Shown: positions 34,825 through 46,479, numbered from the stretch's first letter. The stretch: 64,000 bases of DNA from Bacteroidales bacterium (GCA_024402335.1 JAKSTZ010000007.1:25800-89799), one strand, 5' to 3'. Numbers and translations: made by a program. The notes: generated from the sequence alone by a model not told the origin.

Positions 34825-36162
34825 ATGTCGTTAAAAAAAATATTGATTGCCGTTCTCGGCTTGACAGTTATTCTTGGTGGTTGTTTCTTCGGTTGTGAAT
34901 ATCACAATTCTTCGGCGAAACAATCGTATGAAGCAGCACGAAATTTTGTGTCATTGCATACATTTAATAGTGACTCTTCTCTATTCTATGTAGGTAAATT
35001 AGATTCTCCTTCTTGTGTGTTTTGTATGGACGGATTTCATCAAAGTGATTCTGTGTTAGAATTGGTAGAAGAATTAAAGATGCAAGATACTGTTTGTCAA
35101 ATATTTTCGGTCGTACGCGAAAAATTGCAGTCTTCGCATATCGATTTTTCTGATTTGGAAAATACTAAGATTGCTATAGATTCTTTTCCACAAATTAAGA
35201 ATGGTATGTTTATGTACGATTCGCAATGTGCTGAATTGTATAAATCTTTGACTGATTTATGCATAGTTTCTATGTTTATGGATAATGTATCTACGTATCT
35301 TCAAGCAGATGAATGGAATTATGATGTTTTGTCTGGCCATTTAAAACAATTACAGTCGTTGGACATTGTAAATTCAGGTGCCTTTACAGAAGCTAAATAT
35401 AAGAATTTCATGAATCGTTACAACCAACTATCTTCAGATAGGAAATTACGTGGTCGTATGAATAAGGGTGATTTTTGGAGTTTGGTTGATTTATATAATG
35501 AGGAGGGTGTACAAAACTGTATGTTCGATGAGAAATACTCTCTTTTGAAAGAGTTTGTACAAGATGAAACAATGTTTAATGGTTTTTATTCTAAGAATAA
35601 ATCTATCTTGGCTATTTCAAGCTTTAGTAAGGTAAAGTCATTGTGGAACGATTACAAGGAAGCTCAACAGCCTATTGTTGCAGAAACTGTTACTGACTTT
35701 GAGATTGAGATGCAGCCTTCTGTTCAACAACCAATTGTTAAGGAAGAACCTGTAGCTTCTGAACCTGCTAAAAAAACAGAAACGAAGAAAACAACTACAG
35801 TAAAATCAACAGCAACAACTACGAAAAAGACAACTACAAAAGCTACTTCTACAAAAGAAAGTAAGCCAAGTGCTGCCGCAAATCGTTCGTATTCTGATAT
35901 GATGTATGGCGATGCGGTAGAAATGGATGATAGCAAACGCTATTCTTCTGATTCAGATGTCTTGGATGCGATTGCAACTCGCTCAGCTTTGTATCAATTG
36001 AATAAAAACAATGTTATTGGTTCAAGTTTGAAGGCAAAAGTTCAATCGTTGAAGAATTTGTTGGATAAAGTTACCGAATCAGAATATTCACATTGCTATA
36101 GTTCTGCATCTTCTTTACAAGATTTGAATGAAGCTTTGACTAAGATTTCTCAAAATCGATAG
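34825..36162 (+). CDS. Anchored protein with Lys/Thr-rich linker, unknown function
   Basis: A 445-residue protein starting with a membrane segment (about 5-22) ending in LGGC, which may be a lipobox (Cys20). The N-terminal part (about 40-260) is helical and contains several Cys residues, including CVFC near 62-65. A Pro/Lys/Thr-rich low-complexity linker (about 300-355, repeated KKTTT units) leads to a C-terminal helical domain (about 365-445). The linker suggests crossing of the cell wall or presentation away from the membrane. No homology is recognised. It follows the lipoprotein gene by 11 bases. Confidence 0.6.
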   Translation: MSLKKILIAVLGLTVILGGCFFGCEYHNSSAKQSYEAARNFVSLHTFNSDSSLFYVGKLDSPSCVFCMDGFHQSDSVLELVEELKMQDTVCQIFSVVREKLQSSHIDFSDLENTKIAIDSFPQIKNGMFMYDSQCAELYKSLTDLCIVSMFMDNVSTYLQADEWNYDVLSGHLKQLQSLDIVNSGAFTEAKYKNFMNRYNQLSSDRKLRGRMNKGDFWSLVDLYNEEGVQNCMFDEKYSLLKEFVQDETMFNGFYSKNKSILAISSFSKVKSLWNDYKEAQQPIVAETVTDFEIEMQPSVQQPIVKEEPVASEPAKKTETKKTTTVKSTATTTKKTTTKATSTKESKPSAAANRSYSDMMYGDAVEMDDSKRYSSDSDVLDAIATRSALYQLNKNNVIGSSLKAKVQSLKNLLDKVTESEYSHCYSSASSLQDLNEALTKISQNR

Positions 36163-36181
36163 TTGGTAATGTTCTATAAAT

Positions 36182-36212
36182 AAAAAGCGAGGCAGAAATG
36201 TCTCGCTTTTTT
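36182..36212. terminator. Bidirectional terminator between 34825 gene and thiD
   Basis: AAAAAGCGAG (36182-36191) pairs with CTCGCTTTTT (36202-36211) across a 10-base loop. A and T runs on both sides let it serve both converging units. Confidence 0.85.
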
Positions 36213-36229
36213 ATTTTACCAGTAGTTAT

Positions 36230-37039
36230 CTATTTATGTAATCTGAAAAAATGATCCACAGGTCCGTGTCCGTGACCAATCTCATATTGTGCTCCCGATA
36301 GTATAGCTTGATTTATATATTCTTTTGCTGCTTTTGCGGCATCAGTTAATGAATATCCTTGTGCAAGAAATGAGGCAAATGCCGATGACATAGTACAACC
36401 GGTTCCGTGGGTGTTTTTTGTCTCTATTCGTGGAGAACGAAGTTCTGTAGTTGTATTGTCTTCTGCATTATAGAAGATGTCTATCAATTCGTTTTCAGTT
36501 GCGTGCCCGGCTTTCATCAGTACAGATACATTTCCTGTTTTAGAAAGTTTTTGGGCAATCTGTGGTAGGTCTTTTTGTGATGCTATCTGTATTCCTGTAA
36601 GATATTCGGCTTCTGGAATATTGGGTGTAATAACTCTGGCTAAAGGAAATAATTCAGTCTTTAATGCTTCTATAGCAGAATCTTCTATTAATTTATGTCC
36701 AGAAGTTGAAATCATTACCGGGTCAAGTACCACATTGGTAATGTTCCATTTACGTATTTGTTCTGCTATGGCGCAGATTATTTCCGTGCTATGTAACATG
36801 CCGATTTTTATTGCATCCACACCAATGTCGCTTATCACGGCTTGGATTTGTGCTGCTACAATTTCAGGAGAAATACCAACAACTTGTTCTACGCCTATGG
36901 TGTTTTGTACGGTAATGGCTGTAATGGCGCTTGCTGCGTATCCGCCTGTTGCCGAAATTGTCTTTATGTCGGCTTGTATGCCTGCTCCTCCGCCAGAATC
37001 ACTTCCTGCAATTGTTAGTACTCGTGGATATTGTTTCAT
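36230..37039 (-). CDS. thiD: Hydroxymethylpyrimidine (phosphate) kinase
   Basis: A 269-residue ribokinase-family enzyme that phosphorylates HMP and HMP-P to HMP-PP for thiamine synthesis. Visible motifs are TIAGSDSGGGAGIQADIKT at the N-terminus, DPVMISTSGHKLI in the middle, and the anion-hole motif NTHGTGCTMSSAFA near the C-terminus. It is the last gene of the thiC-thiL-thiD unit, 4 bases after thiL. Confidence 0.95.
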   Translation of the reverse strand: MKQYPRVLTIAGSDSGGGAGIQADIKTISATGGYAASAITAITVQNTIGVEQVVGISPEIVAAQIQAVISDIGVDAIKIGMLHSTEIICAIAEQIRKWNITNVVLDPVMISTSGHKLIEDSAIEALKTELFPLARVITPNIPEAEYLTGIQIASQKDLPQIAQKLSKTGNVSVLMKAGHATENELIDIFYNAEDNTTTELRSPRIETKNTHGTGCTMSSAFASFLAQGYSLTDAAKAAKEYINQAILSGAQYEIGHGHGPVDHFFRLHK

Positions 37040-37043
37040 GTTT

Positions 37044-37991
37044 CTAAAAATGTCTAAAACCTAAATACTCTTTATTACTTCCTTCCCAATTTAGTTCGTT
37101 TCCTGCTGTTACGGTTCCTATAATTGTATGAGCTACGGTTATTTGTTTTTCTGCTTCTGGTGAAACGGTAAAAACGAGTTCATAGTCTTCGCCACCGCAA
37201 GTTGCTAGTTGGATAGCATCAAGATGGTTGGTGGTACAGTAACGACGTAGTTGTGGTGATAGGGGAATTGTCTCTACTTGAATGTTGATACCTACTTGTG
37301 ATTCTTCTATAATATGTCGCAAATCAGAACCTATGCCGTCGGAAATGTCCATCATTGCATGAACTCCTTCGGTTTTTGCCAGTTCAATTCCTTCAAAAAG
37401 ACGTGGAGTAGGATGGTAGTGTCGATTTACCAACCAATGCTCATCTTCTTTTCGTTCACGTTTGTTTAAAATTACGTCAAGACCTGCGGCAGAATCTCCT
37501 AATGTTCCTGTGACACAAACTAAATCACCAACTTGTGCGGAATTTCGCTTACGGGATAGTCCTTTTTTTGTCTTTCCTAAAACGGTAACACAAATACAGA
37601 TTCTATCAAGGGATGAGGTTGTGTCGCCACCTAGTAATGGAAAACTGAACTGTTGTGAAATTGCTTGATAGCCTTCCATAAATCTTGCTATCCATTCATC
37701 GGAGAGATTTTTCGGTAATGAAAATGCCAAAAAACTTCCAATAGGTTCACCGCCCATTGCTGCAATGTCGCTAAAATTTACCGCTGCAGATTTCCAACCT
37801 AATTGGTACGGATTTACATCTTCGCGTAGAAAATGCACGCCTTCCATCAACATATCGGTGCTGACAAGTGTTTCGTATCCTTCTTGTTGGGGAATCACTG
37901 CACAATCGTCACCTATACCTTGAATATTTTCAGGGACAATAACTGATGAACGAATCTGTTGTATTAGTTCGAATTCTCCTAATTTGCTCAT
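37044..37991 (-). CDS. thiL: Thiamine-monophosphate kinase
   Basis: A 315-residue PurM-fold enzyme converting thiamine phosphate to thiamine diphosphate. The start at 37991 (MSKLGEFELIQQI) fits the family; an upstream start would translate a palindrome. Motifs are GIGDDCAVI at the N-terminus, the STDMLMEGVHF strand, GGDTTSS, MDISDGIGSDL and CGGEDYELVF. It lies between thiC and thiD on the same strand. Confidence 0.94.
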   Translation of the reverse strand: MSKLGEFELIQQIRSSVIVPENIQGIGDDCAVIPQQEGYETLVSTDMLMEGVHFLREDVNPYQLGWKSAAVNFSDIAAMGGEPIGSFLAFSLPKNLSDEWIARFMEGYQAISQQFSFPLLGGDTTSSLDRICICVTVLGKTKKGLSRKRNSAQVGDLVCVTGTLGDSAAGLDVILNKRERKEDEHWLVNRHYHPTPRLFEGIELAKTEGVHAMMDISDGIGSDLRHIIEESQVGINIQVETIPLSPQLRRYCTTNHLDAIQLATCGGEDYELVFTVSPEAEKQITVAHTIIGTVTAGNELNWEGSNKEYLGFRHF

Positions 37992-38008
37992 TAATAGTCC
38001 TGTAAAAA

Positions 38009-38038
38009 TGTAGAGATGCAAGTCTTTGCATCTCTACA
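38009..38038. repeat. REP-like palindrome between thiC and thiL
   Basis: TGTAGAGATGCAA (38009-38021) and TTGCATCTCTACA (38026-38038) form a perfect 13-bp inverted repeat around a 4-base loop. In the minus direction T bases follow, so it may attenuate transcription from thiC into thiL. The sequence style recalls dispersed intergenic palindromes of Bacteroidales. Confidence 0.8.
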
Positions 38039-38065
38039 ATGAATATTCAGAATAAAAAAGACGTA

Positions 38066-39898
<1,833 letters not shown>

Positions 39899-39899
39899 T

Positions 39900-39976
39900 T
39901 ATACGTTTCCCTTGACAGCATTACCCGCCCAGGTTCGAGGGTATAATCTCAGCCTTTCAGCACCCCTATGATATTA
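39900..39976 (-). promoter_or_regulatory. TPP riboswitch (THI element) upstream of thiC
   Basis: Minus-strand motifs of the TPP aptamer are present in order: GGGGTGC, CTGAGA (39947-39952), ACCC, GAACCTG (39931-39937) and GGGTAATG (39919-39926), followed by the closing GGGAAACG. It lies about 146 bases before the thiC ATG. A TATCTTTG box (39995-40002) just upstream is the likely promoter. Binding of TPP should repress thiC and probably thiL and thiD. Confidence 0.95.
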
Positions 39977-40054
39977 CTTCATGTAATTCTATTGCAAAGA
40001 TAGAATTTTAATTGACAATTAATCTTTGATGTTTGACATTTCTTTTATTGCAAA

Positions 40055-40089
40055 CAAAAACGGCGAAACTTTTGGTCCCGCCGTTTTTG
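40055..40089. terminator. Terminator after proS
   Basis: AAAAACGGCG (40056-40065) pairs with CGCCGTTTTT with a loop containing GAAACTTTTGGTCC. The T run on the minus side serves proS, which ends at 40110; the A run makes it nearly symmetric. Confidence 0.8.
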
Positions 40090-40109
40090 TGATATTGTTT
40101 ACTAATGTG

Positions 40110-41582
40110 TTAGTATGCAATTGCAAATAAAGCTCGTTTATGTGAAGGTTTACCTGTAAAAATACATTTTCCTTCTTCTTCCGGAGCATCGAAAGGAATA
40201 CAACGAACAGTTGCTTTTGTTTCTTCCTTGATTTTTTCTTCTGTTTCGGTTGTGCCGTCCCAGTGTGCAAGAATGAAACCATCAACGTTTTTGATTCTTT
40301 CTTTGAATTCTTCGTAAGTATCAACTTTATATGTATGAGCTTTACGGAATTCCAATGCCTTGTTGAATAGATTTTGTTGTATGTCCTCCAAAAGTTTTTC
40401 TACAGCATTTTCTATGTTTTCAATTGGCATAGTTTCTTTTGTTAATGTATCACGGCGAGCAACTTCTATTGTTCCGTTTTCAAGGTCGCGTGCTCCTAAT
40501 GCCAAACGAACAGGAACACCTTTTAATTCATATTCTGCAAATTTCCAACCTGGTTTTTGTGTGTCGTCGTCATCAAACTTAACAGTGATACCTTTTGCTT
40601 CAAGATTTTTCTTGATTGCAGTAGCCTTTTCTGTAATAGCGGCAAGTTGTTCTTCTGTTTTGTAAATAGGAACTATAACAACTTGAATTGGCGCTAATTT
40701 CGGAGGAAGTACCAAACCGTTATCGTCAGAGTGAGTCATTATTAAAGCACCCATCAAACGAGTGGAAACACCCCAAGATGTAGCCCAAACGTAGTCAGAA
40801 GTACCATCTTTTTTAGTGAATGTAACGTCAAATGCTTTTGCGAAATTTTGTCCTAAGAAGTGTGATGTTCCGGATTGAAGAGCTTTACCATCTTGCATCA
40901 AAGCTTCGATAGTATATGTGTCTAAAGCTCCTGCAAAACGTTCGTTTGCTGATTTTACACCTTTGATTACAGGAATAGCCAAGAAGTTTTCTGCAAAATC
41001 AGAATATACATTAATCATTTTTTCTGCTTCCTCGCGTGCTTCTTCCGAAGTTGCATGTGCAGTATGACCTTCTTGCCACAAAAATTCTGCAGTACGGAGG
41101 AATAAACGAGTACGCATTTCCCAACGAACAACGTTAGCCCATTGGTTACAAAGTATTGGAAGGTCTCTGTACGATTGAACCCATTTTTTATATGTACTCC
41201 AGATGATAGTTTCCGATGTCGGACGAACTACAAGTTCTTCTTCCAATTTTGCGTTTTCGTCAACTATTACACCTTTTCCATCTGGGTCGTTTTTCAAACG
41301 ATAGTGTGTTACAACAGCGCATTCTTTTGCAAAACCTTCAACATGGCTTGCTTCACGGCTGAAAAATGATTTTGGAATAAAAAGAGGAAAGTATGCATTT
41401 ACGTGACCTGTTGCTTTGAACATTGAGTCAAGTTGATGTTGCATCTTTTCCCATATTGCGTAGCCATAAGGCTTAATAACCATACAACCACGAACAGCAG
41501 ATGTTTCTGCTAAATTAGCTGCTACAACGAGTTCGTTGTACCATTGTGAGTAGTTTTCGCTACGTTTCGTTAACTTTGCCAT
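40110..41582 (-). CDS. proS: Prolyl-tRNA synthetase (archaeal/eukaryotic type)
   Basis: A 490-residue class II synthetase that charges tRNA-Pro. It lacks the INS editing insertion of E. coli ProS and has the short form with the C-terminal zinc-type domain typical of archaea, eukaryotes and Bacteroidota. Motifs include [38 protein letters not shown] and the [14 protein letters not shown] loop. It is a single-gene unit with a terminator behind. Confidence 0.95.
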   Translation of the reverse strand: MAKLTKRSENYSQWYNELVVAANLAETSAVRGCMVIKPYGYAIWEKMQHQLDSMFKATGHVNAYFPLFIPKSFFSREASHVEGFAKECAVVTHYRLKNDPDGKGVIVDENAKLEEELVVRPTSETIIWSTYKKWVQSYRDLPILCNQWANVVRWEMRTRLFLRTAEFLWQEGHTAHATSEEAREEAEKMINVYSDFAENFLAIPVIKGVKSANERFAGALDTYTIEALMQDGKALQSGTSHFLGQNFAKAFDVTFTKKDGTSDYVWATSWGVSTRLMGALIMTHSDDNGLVLPPKLAPIQVVIVPIYKTEEQLAAITEKATAIKKNLEAKGITVKFDDDDTQKPGWKFAEYELKGVPVRLALGARDLENGTIEVARRDTLTKETMPIENIENAVEKLLEDIQQNLFNKALEFRKAHTYKVDTYEEFKERIKNVDGFILAHWDGTTETEEKIKEETKATVRCIPFDAPEEEGKCIFTGKPSHKRALFAIAY

Positions 41583-41677
41583 AATTTTGGAACAATATTT
41601 GCTTATTGTAAAATCTTGAAATTTTATACAAAGAAAACAATTTTATTGATAATTTTAACCGTTTGGAGGATTTTACT

Positions 41678-42934
41678 ATGAAAACAACAATTCCAATTTT
41701 CGCATTTGCCTCGTTTCTGATGATGTCGTGTGCATCGTTGGAGTCTTTTAATGCACAGTACACCGATGTTACTGAGCCTGATGCTGTGAATACGTATGCA
41801 GTACCATCTTCTTCTTATGAACCGGCAGAAGATGTTGTTGCCAATTCGGAAACAACTAATTCGGAAACCGATGTTGTTGAATCAGATGTAGATTATTCAA
41901 TTTATGATGACGACTATTATTATTCTCGTCGTTTAATGAATTCATATGATCCAACATGGGATGTGTCTTTTAGAATAGGTGGTCCATTCTGGTCTATTGG
42001 TTATTATCCATACGGACATCGTTACTATCGTACTTATTATTATGATAGATATGATTACTGGTATCCATATTCTTATTCATATAGCTATTGGTATCCTTAC
42101 CATTATAACTATTACTATTGGCATCGTCCATATTACTATCATCACTATTATGATTATCATCGACCATATTACTACCATAAAAACTATGCTCATCGTCCTC
42201 CTGTGAACCATTATTATGGTAATCGCGGTTATGAATATCATAGAAATGTATCGCCTCGTTCTACTGTAAGTACAAGAGATGCCGGTGCGTCTGTTCGTTC
42301 AACAGCTCCAGGTTCTAAGAGTTCTTCGACAACTTACGGACCAGCTAATTCAACTCGTTCTGCTTCTACAAGAAGTGGAGCGCCAGCAACGGTTAAGAGT
42401 GATAATAGCTCTGTAAGAACTAGTGGCGGTCCTGCAAATTCTACTCGTGGTGCTTCAACAAGAAGTAGCTCTGCGCCAACAGTAAAAAGTGGTACTACAA
42501 CACCAACAAGAACGGGTGTGAATTCAGGGTCTTCGACAAGAACTGCTACAACTCCAGCAAATTCTTCTCGTAGTACATCAACAAGAATGGAAACAACAAC
42601 GAAGAGTGGAAGTACCTCTTCTTCGACAAGAACAACAACTACGCCTTCGAGATCTTATAGTAGTTCATCAAGTTCTTCAAGTTCTTCGTCTCGTTCGTAT
42701 GGAACATCTTCTGCAAGTTCTTCAAGTTCACGCGGAACTTCAACAAGAAGCAGTAGCAGCAGTTCTAATACAATGAAAAGTTCTTCAGTAAGACCAAGCA
42801 GTAGTTCTTCTCACAGTTCTTCAAGTAGCTATTCGTCTCACTCTTCTTCTAGTAGTAGACCAAGTAGCAGTTCTACTCGAAGTAGTTCGTCAAGTAGTTC
42901 TTCTTCACGTAGTTCACAATCAAGTCGTAGATAA
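41678..42934 (+). CDS. Tyr/His-rich and Ser/Thr/Arg-rich surface lipoprotein
   Basis: A 418-residue lipoprotein (start 41678, MKTTIPIFAF) with lipobox LMMSC (Cys18). After a short acidic segment with several Asp/Tyr pairs, residues about 105-195 are extremely Tyr/His/Trp/Pro-rich (blocks like YYYHHYYDY). The rest (about 200-418) is low-complexity Ser/Thr/Arg with runs of up to ten Ser. An aromatic/His block may bind metal or haem, but this is conjecture. A strong Shine-Dalgarno GGAGGA lies 8 bases before the ATG, unusual for this phylum. The FadL-like porin gene follows by 38 bases. Confidence 0.65.
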   Translation: MKTTIPIFAFASFLMMSCASLESFNAQYTDVTEPDAVNTYAVPSSSYEPAEDVVANSETTNSETDVVESDVDYSIYDDDYYYSRRLMNSYDPTWDVSFRIGGPFWSIGYYPYGHRYYRTYYYDRYDYWYPYSYSYSYWYPYHYNYYYWHRPYYYHHYYDYHRPYYYHKNYAHRPPVNHYYGNRGYEYHRNVSPRSTVSTRDAGASVRSTAPGSKSSSTTYGPANSTRSASTRSGAPATVKSDNSSVRTSGGPANSTRGASTRSSSAPTVKSGTTTPTRTGVNSGSSTRTATTPANSSRSTSTRMETTTKSGSTSSSTRTTTTPSRSYSSSSSSSSSSSRSYGTSSASSSSSRGTSTRSSSSSSNTMKSSSVRPSSSSSHSSSSSYSSHSSSSSRPSSSSTRSSSSSSSSSRSSQSSRR

Positions 42935-42972
42935 TTACAAAAGTTTATTATATTTGCAAAAAATAATTTGTT

Positions 42973-44421
42973 ATGAAGAAAATAAGTTTATTGATGTTGA
43001 GTTTCTTGGGAGCGATGGCTCTACAAGCTCAAGATTATACTGATGCGTTGCGTTATAGCGAATCATTTGTGGAAGGAAATGGTCGTTATATGGCTATGGG
43101 TGGAGCAACCACTGCTTTAGGCGGAAATGTTAGCTCGCTTAGCGTTAACCCTGCTGGTGCTGCAGTTTTCAAGAAAAGTGTATTTGAATTGTCTCCATCA
43201 TATCAATACACTAAATCAGAGAACCATTATACAGGTTACGATAGAGCGTTTGCAAGTAAAATACGTATCCCAAGTTTGGGTTTGGTTGCATATAAACCAA
43301 TGAAACAAAATTCTGTGTTTGTTTCAGGTTTGTCGTTTGCTTTTGCTATGAACGCACAAAATCGTTATGATGAAACAATTCAATACACAACAAAGAATGC
43401 AACAAATTCATTAACAGATGATTTCGTTCGTTTGGCTTCAAACAAAAAATGGTATGACAATTATAATACATTAGCTTGGAATACTTATTTGTTGGATTCT
43501 TTATCAGATGGAACAATATATTCTGATTATATAAAAGATGGCGTATATGGTGAATATCAAGATGTTACAATTGATAGAACTGGTGTAAAACGTGAATATT
43601 TATTCAATTTCGGTGTTGATTTCTCTGAATGGGTATTTGTAGGAGCTGATTTGGTTTTTGAAAATATTGCATATAGCGAAACAAAAAAAATCACAGAAAA
43701 GGATAAAAACGATAACTTGGAGTATTTGAATAGCTTTACATATACAGAAAACCTTGAAGCTGTTGGTAATGGTGTAGGTGGAAAATTCGGTATCTTAGCT
43801 CGTCCAATCGAGTATATCCGTATCGGTGCAGCTGTACATACTCCAATAAAATATAATATCAGCGAAGACTATGAGTCAAGAATTGTAGCTAACTACGATA
43901 AGCCAATTAATACAGCTGGTGATGTTACTGTAAAAAATAAATATACTTCATCTAATGATTACAAAGTTGCGCAACCTGCTAAATTCGTTGGATCTTTGGG
44001 ATTTGTATATAAAAACATTGCAAATGTTGGTGTAGATATCGAAACTATGAATTATGCAAACTGCATGTATGAAGCAGATTTCGATATTTCTGATGCGAAC
44101 GAAACTATAGATACAACATTGGGAAAAGTTACAAACTTGAAATGTGGTGGTGAATTCCGCTATGGTCCATTCACATTCCGCGCTGGTTATGCAATGTATG
44201 GTAACCCATATAAGAATGTGAGCGGCGATAACTTCTATCGTAACGATTATTCAGCAGGTGTTGGTCTTGCTACAAACTCAATGTATTGTGACTTGTCGTG
44301 GTTACGTGCAAAATCAAAACAAACAAATTCATTGTATAAAAACTTGGCAGGAAACGATTTGACTGCTAATTCAACAATAAAACGCGATTATATTACTTTC
44401 ACTTTTGGTGTTAAGTTCTAA
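42973..44421 (+). CDS. FadL/OmpP1 family outer-membrane transport protein
   Basis: A 482-residue outer-membrane beta barrel with signal peptide (cleavage after LQAQ, about residue 21). The N-terminal motif AMGGATTALGGNVSSLSVNPAGAA is the family hallmark hatch region (NPAG in FadL). The C-terminus ends FTFGVKF, an outer-membrane insertion signal. Members import hydrophobic compounds such as fatty acids, aromatics or haem; the substrate here is unknown. A TATATTTG box (42949-42956) lies just upstream. It may work with the Tyr/His-rich lipoprotein next to it. Confidence 0.85.
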   Translation: MKKISLLMLSFLGAMALQAQDYTDALRYSESFVEGNGRYMAMGGATTALGGNVSSLSVNPAGAAVFKKSVFELSPSYQYTKSENHYTGYDRAFASKIRIPSLGLVAYKPMKQNSVFVSGLSFAFAMNAQNRYDETIQYTTKNATNSLTDDFVRLASNKKWYDNYNTLAWNTYLLDSLSDGTIYSDYIKDGVYGEYQDVTIDRTGVKREYLFNFGVDFSEWVFVGADLVFENIAYSETKKITEKDKNDNLEYLNSFTYTENLEAVGNGVGGKFGILARPIEYIRIGAAVHTPIKYNISEDYESRIVANYDKPINTAGDVTVKNKYTSSNDYKVAQPAKFVGSLGFVYKNIANVGVDIETMNYANCMYEADFDISDANETIDTTLGKVTNLKCGGEFRYGPFTFRAGYAMYGNPYKNVSGDNFYRNDYSAGVGLATNSMYCDLSWLRAKSKQTNSLYKNLAGNDLTANSTIKRDYITFTFGVKF

Positions 44422-44445
44422 AAATCTACTGAAAACTACCATTGG

Positions 44446-44477
44446 GGGCGATTCTGGAAACAGGTCGCCCTTTTTTT
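44446..44477 (+). terminator. Terminator after the FadL-like gene
   Basis: GGGCGA (44446-44451) pairs with TCGCCC (44465-44470), followed by seven T. Confidence 0.8.
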
Positions 44478-44557
44478 ATTGTAAATAAGTGGTTGATAAA
44501 ATTTATGACGTGAGTCGTCTTGACTTTTGATTTTTAATACATTTACTAAAAAAAGAA

Positions 44558-45373
44558 ATGATTGCAGATTGTGTTTCAAATATGGTGTTATGGAATGGAA
44601 AAATGGTTGATGCCAATTCTGTTTCTATTCCTAAAGATGCTGTTGTAATCTATGATGTACTACGAGTTATGGATACAGTTCCATTATACTTGGAAGATCA
44701 TTCTGAACGCTTCTTTAAATCATTTACCTTGTCGGGAAGGGAAATACCTTTTGCTGAAAATGTCTTTGCCGATAGCATTTGTGAATTTATAAAACAGACG
44801 GCATTAATCGAAGGAAATATTCGTTGTGTATATAGCATTTCCGAAGAAACACAATTCATGGTATATGAAATAAAACATTCGTATCCTACGGCAGAAATGT
44901 ACGCACAGGGTGTTGAATGTGGTACATTTCAAGGAGAACGTGCGAATCCGAACGTAAAACAAGAAGCGGCGGTAAAAACAAACGCATATAAGAAAATTGC
45001 AGAAACAGGTGTCTATGAGGTTTTACTTGTTGATATGCAAGATAATGTTACCGAAGGAAGTAAATCAAATACATTCTTTGTAAAAAACGGAACTGTTGTT
45101 ACTGCTTTGGCTGAAGATGTATTGTGCGGCATTACACGTTTACAGATTTTAGATATAATTCGCGAATTGCAAATACCTTTGGAAGAACGAAAAATTGCAT
45201 TGTGTGAACTTGCTGATTTTGATGCAGCTTTTGTTTCTGGTACATCTCCAAAAGTATTGCCTATTTCAGCAATTGAAGATAGAAAATATGATGTGGCAAA
45301 TCCTATTGTGAAACGAATTGCCCAAGCCTATGATGCTCAAATTGCGAAATATATAGTAGAACATAAAAAATAA
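44558..45373 (+). CDS. Class IV aminotransferase-family protein
   Basis: A 271-residue fold-type IV PLP enzyme. The PLP-binding Lys140 (AAVKTNAYKK) and the phosphate-binding Glu167 region (VTEGSKSNTFFV) are visible, as is the GITRLQILDI segment (191-200). Branched-chain aminotransferases, D-amino-acid aminotransferases and aminodeoxychorismate lyases share this fold; the sequence does not tell which. The gene lies 65 bases before ddl, so a link to D-amino acids or folate is possible but not established. Confidence 0.8.
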   Translation: MIADCVSNMVLWNGKMVDANSVSIPKDAVVIYDVLRVMDTVPLYLEDHSERFFKSFTLSGREIPFAENVFADSICEFIKQTALIEGNIRCVYSISEETQFMVYEIKHSYPTAEMYAQGVECGTFQGERANPNVKQEAAVKTNAYKKIAETGVYEVLLVDMQDNVTEGSKSNTFFVKNGTVVTALAEDVLCGITRLQILDIIRELQIPLEERKIALCELADFDAAFVSGTSPKVLPISAIEDRKYDVANPIVKRIAQAYDAQIAKYIVEHKK

Positions 45374-45438
45374 ATTATAGTAGTGAGGCTCTGCCTTACT
45401 TAGAATTAGAATGGGTGAATAAAATTTAATTTAATAAT

Positions 45439-46425
45439 ATGAAACAAAAAATTGCAGTTGTTGGAGGTAGTTTCTCTTCAGAATCTGATATCTCAAAAAA
45501 TAGTGCTATTCAAGTATGTGGAATGATTGATAAAAACGAATATGATGCATTCCCTGTATTTATCTCTCATGATGAATGGATGGTGCAAACACCAGAAGGT
45601 GAATTCCCTATAAATAAGAGTGATTTCTCTTTTGAATATAAAGGTGAAAAAATCAAATTTGATTGTGTTTACAATTCTATCCACGGTACTCCAGGTGAAG
45701 ATGGTAAAATGCCAGGTTATTGGGAATTGATGGGAATTCCATATACAAGTTGTGGCGTTTTCTCTGGTTCGTTGACATTCAATAAATATGCAACAAAAAC
45801 ATTCTTGAAGTCATTTGGTGTTAAAACTGCCGATGCCGTGTTGGTTCGTCCATACGATACAATAGATGTACAAGCTATTATTGAAAAAGTAGGTTTGCCT
45901 TGTTTTGTAAAACCAAATAATGGTGGCTCAAGTTTCGGTGTTTCGAAAGTGAAAACCGAGGATGCGATGATTCCTGCAATTAAAAAAGCATTTGAAGAAG
46001 ATACAGAGGTAATTATCGAACGCTTTGTAAAAGGAATTGAAGTTTCTGTAGGTGTATATGAGGTTGAAGATGGTGTACATGTGTTGCCAATTACAGAAAT
46101 TCAAACAAAAAATGAATTCTTCGATTATCAAGCAAAATACGAAGCTGGTTATAGTCAAGAAATTACTCCAGCGGAATTGCCTACGCATATCACAGCTTCT
46201 TGTAAAGACATGACTGCAAAAATCTATAAGTATCTTGATTGTTTCGGAATTTGCCGTGTTGACTTCATCATTACTCAAAATGGTGACATGAATTTCTTGG
46301 AAATTAACACAAATCCAGGAATGAGCAAGGCTAGTATTGTTCCTAAACAGATGAGAGCAGAAGGCTTGAATGAAGGTGATGTATTTACTGCAATTATAAA
46401 AAGAGCTTTATCTAAGAGAAAGTAA
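45439..46425 (+). CDS. ddl: D-alanine-D-alanine ligase
   Basis: A 328-residue ATP-grasp enzyme joining two D-Ala for peptidoglycan precursors. The start GGSFSSESDISKNSA binds D-Ala, a central CFVKPNNGGSSFGVSKV strand binds ATP, and EINTNPGMSKASIVPKQ (about 288-304) holds the metal. It follows the aminotransferase by 65 bases and ends at a terminator. Confidence 0.96.
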   Translation: MKQKIAVVGGSFSSESDISKNSAIQVCGMIDKNEYDAFPVFISHDEWMVQTPEGEFPINKSDFSFEYKGEKIKFDCVYNSIHGTPGEDGKMPGYWELMGIPYTSCGVFSGSLTFNKYATKTFLKSFGVKTADAVLVRPYDTIDVQAIIEKVGLPCFVKPNNGGSSFGVSKVKTEDAMIPAIKKAFEEDTEVIIERFVKGIEVSVGVYEVEDGVHVLPITEIQTKNEFFDYQAKYEAGYSQEITPAELPTHITASCKDMTAKIYKYLDCFGICRVDFIITQNGDMNFLEINTNPGMSKASIVPKQMRAEGLNEGDVFTAIIKRALSKRK

Positions 46426-46451
46426 GTAAAAACTAAAATAGTTTACTGTTG

Positions 46452-46479
46452 AAGACGCGGCATTGCTGCGTCTTTTTTT
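46452..46479 (+). terminator. Terminator after ddl
   Basis: AAGACGC (46452-46458) pairs with GCGTCTT (46468-46474), followed by T. It lies 26 bases after the ddl stop. Confidence 0.85.
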
